A stretch of DNA of 64,000 bases from Uliginosibacterium sp036017065 (GCF_036017065.1 NZ_JAYXHR010000002.1:1488001-1552000), one strand, 5' to 3'; shown: positions 1-7,860, counted from the stretch's first letter. Made by a program: numbers and translations. Notes: generated from the sequence alone by a model not told the origin.

Positions 1-1
1 C

Positions 2-307
2 AAAAAAGGGGACGAAGTCATCGTCCTGACCGGCAAGGACAAGGGCAAGCGCGGTACCGTCGCGCGCCGTGTCGATGCCGAGCGTGTGGTCGTGGAAGGT
101 GTCAATCGCGTCAAGAAGCACGTCAAGCCGAACCCCATGAAGGGTGAGGTTGGCGGCATCGTCGAGCGTGAAGCGTCCATCCACATTTCCAACGTCGCGC
201 TGTTCAATCCGGCGACGCAAAAAGCTGACCGCGTCGGTGTCAAGACGCTTGAAGACGGCAAGAAGGTCCGTTTCTTCAAGTCGAACGGCGAACTGGTGAA
301 AGCGTAA
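2..307 (+). CDS. rplX: 50S ribosomal protein L24, 5'-truncated
   Basis: This is the 3' part of the gene for large-subunit protein L24, an assembly-initiating protein that binds the 5' end of 23S rRNA. The frame is open from base 2, so the start codon lies before the window. The visible protein begins within the KOW motif (KKGDEVIVLTGKDKGKRG) and continues through the typical VVVEGVN and HVKPNP segments to the conserved C-terminus. A GTG at 86 is internal to this frame and is not the start. The stop is ten bases before rplE, as expected for the spc operon order rplN-rplX-rplE. Confidence 0.96.
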   Translation, partial: KKGDEVIVLTGKDKGKRGTVARRVDAERVVVEGVNRVKKHVKPNPMKGEVGGIVEREASIHISNVALFNPATQKADRVGVKTLEDGKKVRFFKSNGELVKA

Positions 308-316
308 GGAATCGCG

Positions 317-856
317 ATGGCTCGTCTTCAAGAAATCTACAAGTCGACCGTGGTGCCGGGTCTGCGCGAGCAGTTCGGTTACAAGTCGGTCATGGAAGTG
401 CCGCGCATCACCAAGATCACCCTGAACATGGGTGTGGGTGAGGCCGTGGGTGACAAGAAAGTGCTGGAACATGCGCTGGGCGACCTGGTGAAGATTGCTG
501 GCCAGAAGCCGGTTACCACCAAGGCCAAGAAGTCCATCGCCGGTTTCAAGATCCGCGAGGGTTACCCGATCGGTTGCATGGTTACCCTGCGTGGTCCGCG
601 CATGTTCGAGTTCCTGGATCGCCTGGTGACCATCGCCATGCCGCGTATCCGCGACTTCCGCGGTATCGCTGCCAAGGGCTTTGACGGTCGCGGCAACTAC
701 AACCTCGGTGTGAAAGAGCAGATCATTTTCCCCGAGATCGAGTACGACAAGATCGATGCGCTGCGTGGGCTGAACATCAGCATCACCACCACCGCCAAGA
801 CGGACGAAGAGTGCCGCGCGCTGTTGGCCGCATTCAAGTTCCCGTTCAAGAACTGA
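317..856 (+). CDS. rplE: 50S ribosomal protein L5
   Basis: L5 is a 179-residue central-protuberance protein that binds 5S rRNA and contacts S13 and the P-site tRNA. The family-typical opening (MARLQEIYKSTVVPGL), the central block KITLNMGVGEAV and the C-terminal TTAKTDEE segment are all present, and the length matches the usual 179 residues. The ATG follows an AAGGA ribosome-binding site that overlaps the rplX stop. It is the second complete-order gene of the spc operon, with rpsN seven bases downstream, so co-translation is likely. Confidence 0.98.
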   Translation: MARLQEIYKSTVVPGLREQFGYKSVMEVPRITKITLNMGVGEAVGDKKVLEHALGDLVKIAGQKPVTTKAKKSIAGFKIREGYPIGCMVTLRGPRMFEFLDRLVTIAMPRIRDFRGIAAKGFDGRGNYNLGVKEQIIFPEIEYDKIDALRGLNISITTTAKTDEECRALLAAFKFPFKN

Positions 857-863
857 GGCTGAC

Positions 864-1169
864 ATGGCAAAACTGGCTTTGATCAATCGCGAAGATAAGC
901 GTGCCAAGACGGTGGCGAAGTTCGCCGCCAAGCGTGCTCAGCTGAGGGCGATCTTTGAAGACGTGAACAAGTCCGACGAAGAGCGTGCGGAAGCGCGTCA
1001 GAAGTTCAATGCGCTGCCGCGCAACTCCAGCCCGTCGCGCCAGCGTAACCGCTGCGAGCTGACCGGTCGGCCGCGTGGCGTGTTCCGCAAGTTCGGTCTG
1101 TGCCGCAACAAGCTGCGTGAAGTTGCTTTCCGCGGCGAAGTGCCTGGCATGACCAAGGCGAGCTGGTAA
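864..1169 (+). CDS. rpsN: 30S ribosomal protein S14, zinc-free long form
   Basis: S14 is a small-subunit head protein. At 101 residues this is the long form. It has the conserved NALPRNSSPSRQRNRC and GRPRG blocks and the GMTKASW C-terminus, but only two isolated cysteines in place of the paired CxxC zinc ribbon of the short form. It is therefore the zinc-independent (C-minus) type. It lies between rplE and rpsH with spacings of 7 and 14 bases, in the standard spc operon order. Confidence 0.98.
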   Translation: MAKLALINREDKRAKTVAKFAAKRAQLRAIFEDVNKSDEERAEARQKFNALPRNSSPSRQRNRCELTGRPRGVFRKFGLCRNKLREVAFRGEVPGMTKASW

Positions 1170-1183
1170 GGGGGTATAGAAAT

Positions 1184-1579
1184 ATGAGTATGTCCGATCC
1201 GATCGCCGACATGCTGACGCGCATCCGCAATGCGCAAGCATCGCAGAAGAGCTCGGTAGTGATGCCGGCGTCCAAGCTGAAGGCTGCCATTGCAGCCGTG
1301 CTGAAGGACGAAGGTTATGTGGAAGATTTCGTGGTGCGTGGTGATGGTGCCGAGCGCGTGCTCGACATCGCACTGAAGTACTACGCCGGCCGCCCGGTCA
1401 TTGACCGCATCGAGCGTGTGAGCACGCCTGGTCTGCGTGTGTACAAGGGCAGCAACGACCTGCCGCGCGTCATGAACGGCCTGGGTGTGGCCATCGTGTC
1501 GACGCCGCGTGGCGTGATGACCGATCGTCGTGCGCGTTCGCAGAACGTGGGCGGCGAAGTGCTGTGCATCGTGGCGTAA
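1184..1579 (+). CDS. rpsH: 30S ribosomal protein S8
   Basis: S8 is a 131-residue primary binding protein of the 16S rRNA central domain. In E. coli it is also the translational repressor of the spc operon; whether that holds here cannot be seen. The start MSMSDPIADMLTRIRN matches the E. coli start MSMQDPIADML, so the ATG at 1184 is preferred over the ATG at 1190. A G-rich ribosome-binding site lies at about 1170. The C-terminal STPRGVMTDRRAR and GGEVLCIVA segments are canonical. Confidence 0.98.
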   Translation: MSMSDPIADMLTRIRNAQASQKSSVVMPASKLKAAIAAVLKDEGYVEDFVVRGDGAERVLDIALKYYAGRPVIDRIERVSTPGLRVYKGSNDLPRVMNGLGVAIVSTPRGVMTDRRARSQNVGGEVLCIVA

Positions 1580-1591
1580 GGAGAAATCGAT

Positions 1592-2125
1592 ATGTCACGC
1601 GTAGCTAAAAACCCCGTAGTGCTGCCGGCTGGCGTGGATGCGAACATCGCGTCCGGCGAGCTGACCGTGAAGGGGCCGCTCGGTTCGCTGAAGCAGCGTC
1701 TGCACCCGTCCGTGAGCGTCGAGAAGGAAGGCACGAGCCTGGTCTTCAAGGCAGTCGCAGGCGGCGTCAACGGTAACGCGCTGTCGGGCACGACCCGCGC
1801 GCTGGTGAACAACATGGTCATCGGCGTCAGCAAGGGTTTCGAGCGCAAATTGAACCTGGTGGGTGTGGGCTATCGTGCCCAGGCCCAAGGCGACAAACTG
1901 AATCTCACGCTGGGCTTCTCGCACCCTGTGGTGCACCAGATGCCTGCTGGCGTGAAGGTCGAGACGCCTAGCCAGACCGAGATCATCATCAAGGGCGTGG
2001 ACAAGCAGCAGGTTGGCCAGGTGGCCGCCGAAGTGCGTGCCTACCGCGCTCCCGAACCCTACAAGGGCAAGGGCGTCCGCTACGCGGATGAGGTGGTGGT
2101 CATCAAGGAAACCAAGAAGAAGTAA
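1592..2125 (+). CDS. rplF: 50S ribosomal protein L6
   Basis: L6 is a 177-residue large-subunit protein near the sarcin-ricin loop and the L7/L12 stalk base. The start MSRVAKNPV, the internal LVGVGYRAQ block and the C-terminal YKGKGVRYADE motif are typical, and the length equals that of the family. A good GGAG ribosome-binding site precedes the ATG, overlapping the rpsH stop. rplR begins 11 bases after its stop. Confidence 0.98.
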   Translation: MSRVAKNPVVLPAGVDANIASGELTVKGPLGSLKQRLHPSVSVEKEGTSLVFKAVAGGVNGNALSGTTRALVNNMVIGVSKGFERKLNLVGVGYRAQAQGDKLNLTLGFSHPVVHQMPAGVKVETPSQTEIIIKGVDKQQVGQVAAEVRAYRAPEPYKGKGVRYADEVVVIKETKKK

Positions 2126-2136
2126 GGCGGACGGCT

Positions 2137-2490
2137 ATGAACAAGAAGGAATCTCGTCTGCGCCGTGCGCGCAAAACCCGCGCCCGTATCGCGGAGATGA
2201 AGACGGTTCGTCTAACCGTGTTCCGTTCGAACCTGCACATCTACGCCCAGGTCATCTCGGCCGACGGTGGCAAGGTGCTGGCGACGGCCTCGACGGTCGA
2301 AGCGGATGTCAAGTCGCAAGTCAGCAACGGCGGCAACGTCGGTGCGGCCCAGGTCGTCGGCAAGCTGATTGCCGAACGCGCCAAGGCGGCAGGTGTCGAG
2401 ACGGTCGCATTCGATCGTGCCGGCTTCCAGTACCACGGTCGCGTGAAGGCGCTGGCGGAAGCCGCGCGTGAAGGCGGGCTCAAGTTCTAA
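2137..2490 (+). CDS. rplR: 50S ribosomal protein L18
   Basis: L18 binds 5S rRNA together with L5 and L25 in the central protuberance. The 117-residue protein has the basic N-terminus MNKKESRLRRARKTRA, the RLTVFRSNLHIYAQ strand and the C-terminal FDRAGFQYHGRVKALAEAARE motif of the family. It sits between rplF and rpsE in the standard spc order, with 11- and 11-base gaps. Confidence 0.98.
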   Translation: MNKKESRLRRARKTRARIAEMKTVRLTVFRSNLHIYAQVISADGGKVLATASTVEADVKSQVSNGGNVGAAQVVGKLIAERAKAAGVETVAFDRAGFQYHGRVKALAEAAREGGLKF

Positions 2491-2501
2491 GCGAGTGAGT
2501 G

Positions 2502-3026
2502 ATGGCTAAACAGCAAACCAAGAAGGTGCAGGCGTCGGAAGAACGTGACGACGGCTTGCGCGAAAAGATGGTGTCGGTCAACCGCGTCACCAAGGTGGTG
2601 AAGGGCGGCCGGATCCTGGGTTTTGCCGCGCTCACCGTGGTCGGTGATGGCGATGGCGCCGTCGGCATGGGCAAGGGCAAGTCCCGTGAAGTGCCGGTGG
2701 CGGTGCAGAAGGCGATGGACGAAGCCCGTCGCAAGATGACGAAGGTCGCTCTGCGCAATGGCACCCTGCAGCACACCGTGATCGGCAAGCACGGCGCCGC
2801 CGTGGTGCTGATGCAGCCGGCCCCGACTGGTACCGGCATCATCGCCGGTGGTGCGATGCGTGCCGTGTTCGAAGTGATGGGCGTGACCGACGTGATCGCC
2901 AAGTGCATCGGATCGACCAACCCGTACAACGTGGTGCGCGCCACGCTGAATGGCCTGTATGCCACCAGCACGCCTGCGCAGATCGCGGCCAAGCGCGGCA
3001 AGTCCGTCGAAGAAATCCGGGGTTAA
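2502..3026 (+). CDS. rpsE: 30S ribosomal protein S5
   Basis: S5 (174 residues) lines the mRNA entry channel and affects decoding fidelity. The double-stranded-RNA-binding N-domain carries VNRVTKVVKGGRILGF, and the C-domain ends with KRGKSVEEIRG. A GTG at 2499 directly precedes the ATG at 2502 in the same frame; the ATG is chosen because it gives the usual MAKQQ start. The ribosome-binding site is weak, so translational coupling to rplR is likely. rpmD starts three bases after the stop. Confidence 0.97.
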   Translation: MAKQQTKKVQASEERDDGLREKMVSVNRVTKVVKGGRILGFAALTVVGDGDGAVGMGKGKSREVPVAVQKAMDEARRKMTKVALRNGTLQHTVIGKHGAAVVLMQPAPTGTGIIAGGAMRAVFEVMGVTDVIAKCIGSTNPYNVVRATLNGLYATSTPAQIAAKRGKSVEEIRG

Positions 3027-3028
3027 TC

Positions 3029-3211
3029 ATGGCTGACAAGAAGATTCGCGTCACGCTCGTCAAGGGCCTGATCGGCACCAAGCAGGACCACCGTGCCACC
3101 GTGCGCGGCCTGGGTCTGCGTCGTGTTAACCACACCGTTGAACTGGAAGACACCCCGGCCGTGCGTGGCATGGTCAACAAGGTGGCCTACCTGGTGAAGT
3201 GGGAGTCCTGA
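3029..3211 (+). CDS. rpmD: 50S ribosomal protein L30
   Basis: L30 is a small large-subunit protein; here it has 60 residues, the normal bacterial size. The ATG at 3029 follows the rpsE stop by two bases and yields MADKKIRVTLVKGLIGT. The family block RATVRGLGLRRVNHTVE and the C-terminal MVNKVAYLVKWE are present. The reading frame is open upstream inside rpsE, so a longer reading is possible, but the family start fixes this one. rplO follows after two bases. Confidence 0.96.
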   Translation: MADKKIRVTLVKGLIGTKQDHRATVRGLGLRRVNHTVELEDTPAVRGMVNKVAYLVKWES

Positions 3212-3213
3212 GC

Positions 3214-3648
3214 ATGGAACTGAACACCATCAAGCCCGGTGAGGGCTCCAAGAAGTCTCGTCGTCGCGTTGGCCGTGGTATCGGCAGCGGCCTGGGGAAG
3301 ACCTGCGGCCGCGGCCACAAGGGTCAGAAGTCCCGCGCCGGTGGCTTCCACAAGGTTGGTTTCGAAGGCGGTCAGATGCCGCTGCAGCGTCGCCTGCCGA
3401 AGCGTGGTTTCGTGTCGCTGACGGCTGCCCGCAACGTGGAAGTTCGCCTGTCGGAAATCCAGCAACTGCCGATCGAGGACATCGATCTGCTGGCGCTGAA
3501 GCAGGCCGGTGTCGTTGCCATCGATGCGCTGTCCGCCAAGGTGATCCTGTCGGGTGAGATTTCCCGCAAGGTCGTGCTGCGCGGCATCGGCGCAACCAAG
3601 GGCGCTCGCGCTGCCATCGAGGCAGCCGGCGGCTCCGTGGCTGAATAA
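3214..3648 (+). CDS. rplO: 50S ribosomal protein L15
   Basis: L15 (144 residues) is a late-assembly large-subunit protein. The ATG at 3214 gives MELNTIKPGEGSKKSRRRVG, the standard family start; an in-frame upstream codon at 3199 would overlap rpmD and is rejected. The Gly/Arg-rich N-terminal extension that penetrates the rRNA (GRGIGSGLGKTCGRGHKGQ) is clear. It precedes secY by 26 bases, as in other proteobacterial spc operons. Confidence 0.97.
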   Translation: MELNTIKPGEGSKKSRRRVGRGIGSGLGKTCGRGHKGQKSRAGGFHKVGFEGGQMPLQRRLPKRGFVSLTAARNVEVRLSEIQQLPIEDIDLLALKQAGVVAIDALSAKVILSGEISRKVVLRGIGATKGARAAIEAAGGSVAE

Positions 3649-3674
3649 GCAGTACTGACTGGGGCTGACGCTAA

Positions 3675-5003
3675 GTGGCGACGCAACCTGGAGTCCTCGG
3701 CAAGACCGGGCGATACGATGATCTGAAGCGCCGGCTGTGGTTCCTGCTGGGGGCCTTGATCGTCTATCGCATCGGCGCGCACATTCCTGTGCCGGGTATC
3801 GATCCGAACGAGCTGGCCCGTCTCTTCGATTCACAGAAGGGCGGCATCCTCGGCGTGTTCAACCTGTTCTCGGGCGGTGCGCTGTCGCGATTCACGATCT
3901 TCGCGCTGGGGATCATGCCGTACATCTCGGCATCGATCATCATGCAGCTGCTGGCGATTGCTTCGCCGCAACTCGAAGCGCTGAAGAAGGAAGGTGAAGC
4001 CGGGCGTCGCAAGATCACGCAGTACACGCGTTACGGTACGGTCGTACTGGCCTTGTTCCAGGCGGTGGGTATTTCGATTGCCCTCGAGCAGCAGCCTGGT
4101 CTGGTGCTTGATCCGGGCATCATGTTCCGCGCAACGGCTGTCACGACGCTGGTTACCGGGACGATGTTCCTGATGTGGCTGGGTGAACAGATCACCGAGC
4201 GCGGTCTGGGCAACGGAATCTCGATCATCATCTTCGCGGGTATTGCTGCTGGTTTGCCGAGTGCGATCGGTGGTCTGCTGGAGCTGGTGCGTACGGGGGC
4301 CATCCACCCGCTGTGGGCACTGTTCATCGTGGCGCTGGTATCGCTCGTGACTGCCTTCGTGGTGTTCGTGGAACGTGGCCAGCGCAAGATCCTGGTGAAC
4401 TATGCGAAGCGTCAGGTCGGCAACAAGGTATATGGTGGGCAGAGCTCGCACCTGCCGCTGAAGCTGAACATGGCAGGCGTGATTCCGCCGATCTTCGCGT
4501 CGTCGATCATCCTGTTCCCGGCTACGGCTGCCCAGTGGTTCGGTTCGTCGGAAAGCATGCGTTGGCTGCGGGATATCTCCGCCACGCTGTCGCCGGGGCA
4601 ACCGATCTACATCCTGCTGTATTCGGCCGCGATCGTGTTCTTCTGCTTCTTCTACACCGCGCTGGTCTTCAACTCGAAGGAAACCGCGGACAACCTGAAG
4701 AAGAGCGGGGCGTTCGTGCCGGGTATCCGTCCTGGTGACCAGACGGCGAAGTACATCGACAAGATTTTGATGCGTCTCACCCTGATCGGTGCGGCTTACA
4801 TCACGGCGGTGTGTCTGATCCCCGAGTTCCTGATCCTGAAGTGGCAGGTGCCCTTCTACTTCGGCGGAACTTCGCTGTTGATCATCGTGGTTGTAACCAT
4901 GGATTTCATGACGCAGGTGCAGGCCTACATCATGTCCCACCAGTACGAAAGTTTGCTTAAGAAAGCCAACTTCAAAGGCGGCTTCGGGTTACCTGCGAAA
5001 TAA
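3675..5003 (+). CDS. secY: Protein translocase subunit SecY
   Basis: SecY is the inner-membrane channel of the Sec translocon, working with SecE, SecG, SecA and the ribosome. The 442-residue protein has the expected ten hydrophobic segments, the plug region after the first one (GILGVFNLFSGG), and the conserved cytosolic loop with ERGQRKILVNYAKRQVG, which contacts the ribosome and SecA. It starts with GTG, giving MATQPGVLGKTGRYDDLKRR. It lies between rplO and infA, its usual place, so translocon and ribosome synthesis stay coupled. Confidence 0.98.
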   Translation: MATQPGVLGKTGRYDDLKRRLWFLLGALIVYRIGAHIPVPGIDPNELARLFDSQKGGILGVFNLFSGGALSRFTIFALGIMPYISASIIMQLLAIASPQLEALKKEGEAGRRKITQYTRYGTVVLALFQAVGISIALEQQPGLVLDPGIMFRATAVTTLVTGTMFLMWLGEQITERGLGNGISIIIFAGIAAGLPSAIGGLLELVRTGAIHPLWALFIVALVSLVTAFVVFVERGQRKILVNYAKRQVGNKVYGGQSSHLPLKLNMAGVIPPIFASSIILFPATAAQWFGSSESMRWLRDISATLSPGQPIYILLYSAAIVFFCFFYTALVFNSKETADNLKKSGAFVPGIRPGDQTAKYIDKILMRLTLIGAAYITAVCLIPEFLILKWQVPFYFGGTSLLIIVVVTMDFMTQVQAYIMSHQYESLLKKANFKGGFGLPAK

Positions 5004-5012
5004 AGTAAGTCG

Positions 5013-5234
5013 ATGAGCAAGGAAGATGTCATCGAAATGCAGGGCGAAGTGACCGAAAACCTGCCGAACGCGACCTTCAAGGTCAAGCTTGAAAACGGTC
5101 ACATAGTGTTGGGCCATATTTCCGGGAAGATGCGTATGCACTACATCCGCATCCTTCCGGGCGACAAGGTGACCGTTCAGCTGACACCTTACGATCTCAC
5201 CAAGGGTCGTATCGTGTTCCGTTCGAAGAACTGA
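5013..5234 (+). CDS. infA: Translation initiation factor IF-1
   Basis: IF-1 is a single OB-fold protein that binds the ribosomal A site during initiation. The 73-residue sequence begins MSKEDVIEMQGEVTENLPNA and contains the family block GHISGKMRMHYIRILPGDKV and the C-terminal DLTKGRIVFR. Its position between secY and rpmJ is common in betaproteobacterial spc operons but differs from E. coli, where infA is elsewhere. A second infA copy elsewhere in the genome is possible and cannot be judged here. Confidence 0.97.
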   Translation: MSKEDVIEMQGEVTENLPNATFKVKLENGHIVLGHISGKMRMHYIRILPGDKVTVQLTPYDLTKGRIVFRSKN

Positions 5235-5263
5235 GGTCAGCCAGGTTTTTGAGGAGTGATGAA

Positions 5264-5377
5264 ATGAGAGTGCAAGCTTCCGTGAAGCGGATCTGCCGCA
5301 AGTGCAAGGTGATCCGTCGTAAGGGTGTGGTGCGTGTGATCTGTGAAGATCCGCGCCACAAGCAGCGCCAGGGTTGA
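5264..5377 (+). CDS. rpmJ: 50S ribosomal protein L36, zinc-ribbon form
   Basis: L36 is the smallest large-subunit protein; this one has 37 codons before the stop. The translation MRVQASVKRICRKCKVIRR continues to CEDPRHKQRQG and has the zinc-ligand pattern C-x2-C-x12-C-x4-H, so it is the zinc-binding (C-plus) form, unlike the zinc-free S14 in the same operon. A GAGGAG ribosome-binding site lies at 5251-5256. The stop codon overlaps the predicted -35 element of the alpha operon promoter. Confidence 0.97.
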   Translation: MRVQASVKRICRKCKVIRRKGVVRVICEDPRHKQRQG

Positions 5378-5402
5378 GGCGCAGTTGCTGTTGTCGTATA
5401 AT
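5374..5402 (+). promoter_or_regulatory. Sigma-70-type promoter for the alpha operon
   Basis: TTGAGG at 5374-5379 and TATAAT at 5397-5402 are separated by exactly 17 bases, a near-consensus sigma-70 arrangement. The -35 element overlaps the rpmJ stop. The -10 element is 47 bases before the rpsM start, leaving a short leader. This suggests that rpsM-rpsK-rpoA-rplQ can be transcribed independently of the upstream spc genes. The elements are seen in the sequence; activity is inferred. Confidence 0.75.
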
Positions 5403-5449
5403 CTAACGTTTCGCTTTTTGCGGCGTTCGTGTAATTAAAGGTTGAGCTC

Positions 5450-5815
5450 ATGGCCCGGATTGCTGGTGTCAACATCCCGAATCACAAGCACGCGGAAGTC
5501 GCGCTGACTTCCATCTACGGCATTGGCCGTACCCGTGCCCAGAAGATCTGCGACGCAGCCTCCGTGCCGCGCAGCGCAAAGGTGAAAGACCTGACCGAAG
5601 ACCAGATGGAACGTCTGCGTGATGAGGTGGGCAAGTTCACGGTCGAGGGTGATCTGCGTCGTGAGATCACCATGAACATCAAGCGTCTGATGGACCTCGG
5701 TTGCTACCGCGGTGTCCGTCACCGCCGTGGCCTGCCGGTGCGCGGTCAGCGTACCCGCACCAATGCCCGTACTCGCAAGGGTCCGCGCAAGACTATGGCT
5801 GGCAAGAAGGGTTAA
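5450..5815 (+). CDS. rpsM: 30S ribosomal protein S13
   Basis: S13 (121 residues) sits in the small-subunit head and forms intersubunit bridges with L5 and L31. The start MARIAGVNIPNHKHAEVALTS, the helix-hairpin block GIGRTRAQKIC and the basic tail GQRTRTNARTRKGPRKT are canonical. It is the first gene of the alpha operon and follows the promoter-like sequence over the rpmJ stop. rpsK starts eight bases later. Confidence 0.98.
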   Translation: MARIAGVNIPNHKHAEVALTSIYGIGRTRAQKICDAASVPRSAKVKDLTEDQMERLRDEVGKFTVEGDLRREITMNIKRLMDLGCYRGVRHRRGLPVRGQRTRTNARTRKGPRKTMAGKKG

Positions 5816-5823
5816 TTTAGAAC

Positions 5824-6213
5824 ATGGCTAAGACTGCTGCGAAGGTCCGCAAAAAGGTCAAGAAGAACGTTGCCGAGGGCATCGCCCACGTGCACGCTTC
5901 CTTCAACAACACGATCATCACGATCACCGATCGTCAGGGCAACGCCCTGTCGTGGGCAACCTCGGGTGGCGCAGGCTTCAAGGGCTCGCGCAAGAGCACT
6001 CCGTTTGCCGCGCAGGTCGCTGCTGAAGCTGCCGGCAAGGTGGCTCAGGAGTGTGGCGTGAAGAACCTGGAAGTGCGCATCAAGGGCCCGGGCCCGGGTC
6101 GTGAGTCGGCTGTGCGCGCGCTGAACGCGCTGGGTCTGAAGATCACTTCGATCACGGACATCACGCCGGTTCCGCACAACGGTTGCCGCCCGCCGAAGCG
6201 TCGTCGTATCTGA
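5824..6213 (+). CDS. rpsK: 30S ribosomal protein S11
   Basis: S11 (129 residues) lies on the small-subunit platform close to the E-site mRNA. The family blocks GIAHVHASFNNTIITITD, NALSWATSGGAGFKGSRK and the C-terminal DITPVPHNGCRPPKRRR are present and complete. In nearly all proteobacteria rpsD follows directly; here the next coding frame is rpoA, 200 bases away. Confidence 0.98.
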   Translation: MAKTAAKVRKKVKKNVAEGIAHVHASFNNTIITITDRQGNALSWATSGGAGFKGSRKSTPFAAQVAAEAAGKVAQECGVKNLEVRIKGPGPGRESAVRALNALGLKITSITDITPVPHNGCRPPKRRRI

Positions 6214-6413
6214 CGCCAGGCAAGAGTCAGGCTCGCGACCTGCATTGCTGGATCGCGAGCCGTGCTTGTTTCCGGAGTCCGGAAACGATGCCTTGGATGG
6301 CAAAAGCACACATAGGATTTAACGCATCTAGTTGTCGGCGGCTGCCAAGAAGTTCAAGGTCGAACGACACTGGCGCTAACCTGCGAATCTCGTGCTGAAG
6401 AGAGGGATCGTCA
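6214..6413 (+). other. Gap where rpsD is expected, with two inverted repeats
   Basis: This 200-base interval between rpsK and rpoA contains no frame that resembles ribosomal protein S4. It has two inverted repeats. The first has 8-base arms GCTCGCGA (6231-6238) and TCGCGAGC (6253-6260) around 14 bases. The second, at 6268-6286, has perfect 9-base arms GTTTCCGGA and TCCGGAAAC around one base, which could fold as an 8-bp stem with a 3-base loop. Neither is followed by a long T run. They could act in mRNA processing, attenuation or regulation of rpoA; this is inference. Confidence 0.7.
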
Positions 6414-7394
6414 ATGGCGAGTAGTAATTTGCTGAAACCCCGCATCATCGATGTCCAGAGCATTTCCCCGGTTCACGCCGTGGTGGTGATGGAGCCGTTC
6501 GAACGCGGTTTTGGCCATACCCTGGGCAATGCCCTCCGTCGCATCCTGCTGTCGTCGCTGCCCGGCTACGCGCCGACGGAAGTGACGATTGACGGCGTGC
6601 TGCACGAGTACTCCACGCTGGATGGCGTGCGGGAAGACGTGGTCGACATCCTGTTGAACCTGAAGGGTGTCGTGCTGAAGCTGCATAACCGCGGCGAGAC
6701 AGTGCTGCGTCTGTCTAAGAGTGGTGAAGGTGTCGTCCGTGCGGGTGACATCGAAGGCACTCACGATGTCGAGATCATCAACCCGGAACATGTGATCGCT
6801 CACCTGGCACCGGGCGGCAAGATCGACATGCAGATCAAGGTCGAGCAAGGCCGTGGCTACGTGCCGGGAAATGTCCGTCCGTTGAACGGTGACAACAAGG
6901 TCATCGGCCGCATCGTGCTGGACGCATCGTTCAGCCCGGTTCGCCGTGTGAGCTACCAGGTTGAAAGCGCTCGCGTCGAGCAGCGTACCGACCTGGATCG
7001 TCTGGTCATCGATCTGGAAACCAACGGTGCTGTCGATCCGGAAGAAGCGATCCGCTATGCGGCACGCGTGCTGATGGATCAGCTGTCGGTGTTTGCCGAC
7101 CTGGAAGGCACGCCGGTGGCTCAGGAAGTGCAACGTGCGCCCAGCATCGATCCGATCCTGCTGCGCCCGGTGGACGACCTGGAACTGACGGTGCGCTCGG
7201 CCAACTGCCTCAAGGCCGAGAACATCTATTACATCGGTGACCTGATCCAGCGCACCGAGACCGAGCTGCTGAAGACGCCGAACCTCGGCCGCAAGTCGCT
7301 CAATGAAATCAAGGACGTTCTCGCTTCGCGTGGCCTGACGCTGGGCATGAAGCTCGAGAACTGGCCGCCGGCTGGCCTGGAAAAAGTCAGCTAA
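6414..7394 (+). CDS. rpoA: DNA-directed RNA polymerase subunit alpha
   Basis: The alpha subunit (326 residues) dimerises to nucleate polymerase assembly. Its C-terminal domain contacts UP elements and activators. The N-domain shows VVVMEPFERGFGHTLGNALRRILLSS. After the linker, the C-terminal domain shows the helix block LTVRSANCLKAENIYYIGDL and NLGRKSLNEIKDVL, typical of the DNA-binding alpha-CTD. The length is normal. The ATG has an AGAGGGA ribosome-binding site, and rplQ follows after 26 bases. Confidence 0.98.
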   Translation: MASSNLLKPRIIDVQSISPVHAVVVMEPFERGFGHTLGNALRRILLSSLPGYAPTEVTIDGVLHEYSTLDGVREDVVDILLNLKGVVLKLHNRGETVLRLSKSGEGVVRAGDIEGTHDVEIINPEHVIAHLAPGGKIDMQIKVEQGRGYVPGNVRPLNGDNKVIGRIVLDASFSPVRRVSYQVESARVEQRTDLDRLVIDLETNGAVDPEEAIRYAARVLMDQLSVFADLEGTPVAQEVQRAPSIDPILLRPVDDLELTVRSANCLKAENIYYIGDLIQRTETELLKTPNLGRKSLNEIKDVLASRGLTLGMKLENWPPAGLEKVS

Positions 7395-7420
7395 AGCTTG
7401 CAAAGAGATAGGAAAGAAAA

Positions 7421-7804
7421 ATGCGTCACGGTAACGGTCTGCGGAAACTGAACCGCACTAGCGCACATCGCTCGGCGATGCTGCGCAACATGGCGAACTC
7501 CCTGCTGAAGCACGAGGTCATCAAGACCACGCTGCCGAAGGCCAAGGAGCTGCGTCGTGTCGTCGAACCCCTGATCACGCTGGGCAAGAAGCCCAGCCTG
7601 GCGAACCGCCGTCTGGCTTTCGACCGCACCCGCGATCGTGAGATCGTCGGCAAGGTGTTCGAAGTGCTGGGTCCGCGTTACGCCGGTCGTAACGGTGGCT
7701 ATCTGCGCATCCTGAAGTGCGGCTTCCGCGTCGGTGACAATGCACCGATGGCGTATGTCGAACTGCTGGATCGTCCGGATGCGGACGTTGCCGACGCAGC
7801 GTAA
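7421..7804 (+). CDS. rplQ: 50S ribosomal protein L17
   Basis: L17 (127 residues) lies near the peptide exit tunnel. The start MRHGNGLRKLNRTSAHRSAM and the block LLKHEVIKTTLPKAKELRRV are typical, and the size matches proteobacterial L17. It is the last gene of the alpha operon. A strong rho-independent terminator lies 57 bases after the stop. Confidence 0.98.
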   Translation: MRHGNGLRKLNRTSAHRSAMLRNMANSLLKHEVIKTTLPKAKELRRVVEPLITLGKKPSLANRRLAFDRTRDREIVGKVFEVLGPRYAGRNGGYLRILKCGFRVGDNAPMAYVELLDRPDADVADAA

Positions 7805-7860
7805 GCACGGTCGGGTTGCTGCCGCCAGGCGGTAACCCTGAGAAGTGCGAGTGCCAACAA

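Noticed and set aside
2013..2471. A 152-residue + frame overlapping rplF and rplR
   Set aside because: It overlaps two certain ribosomal genes and is Arg-rich with no start signal.
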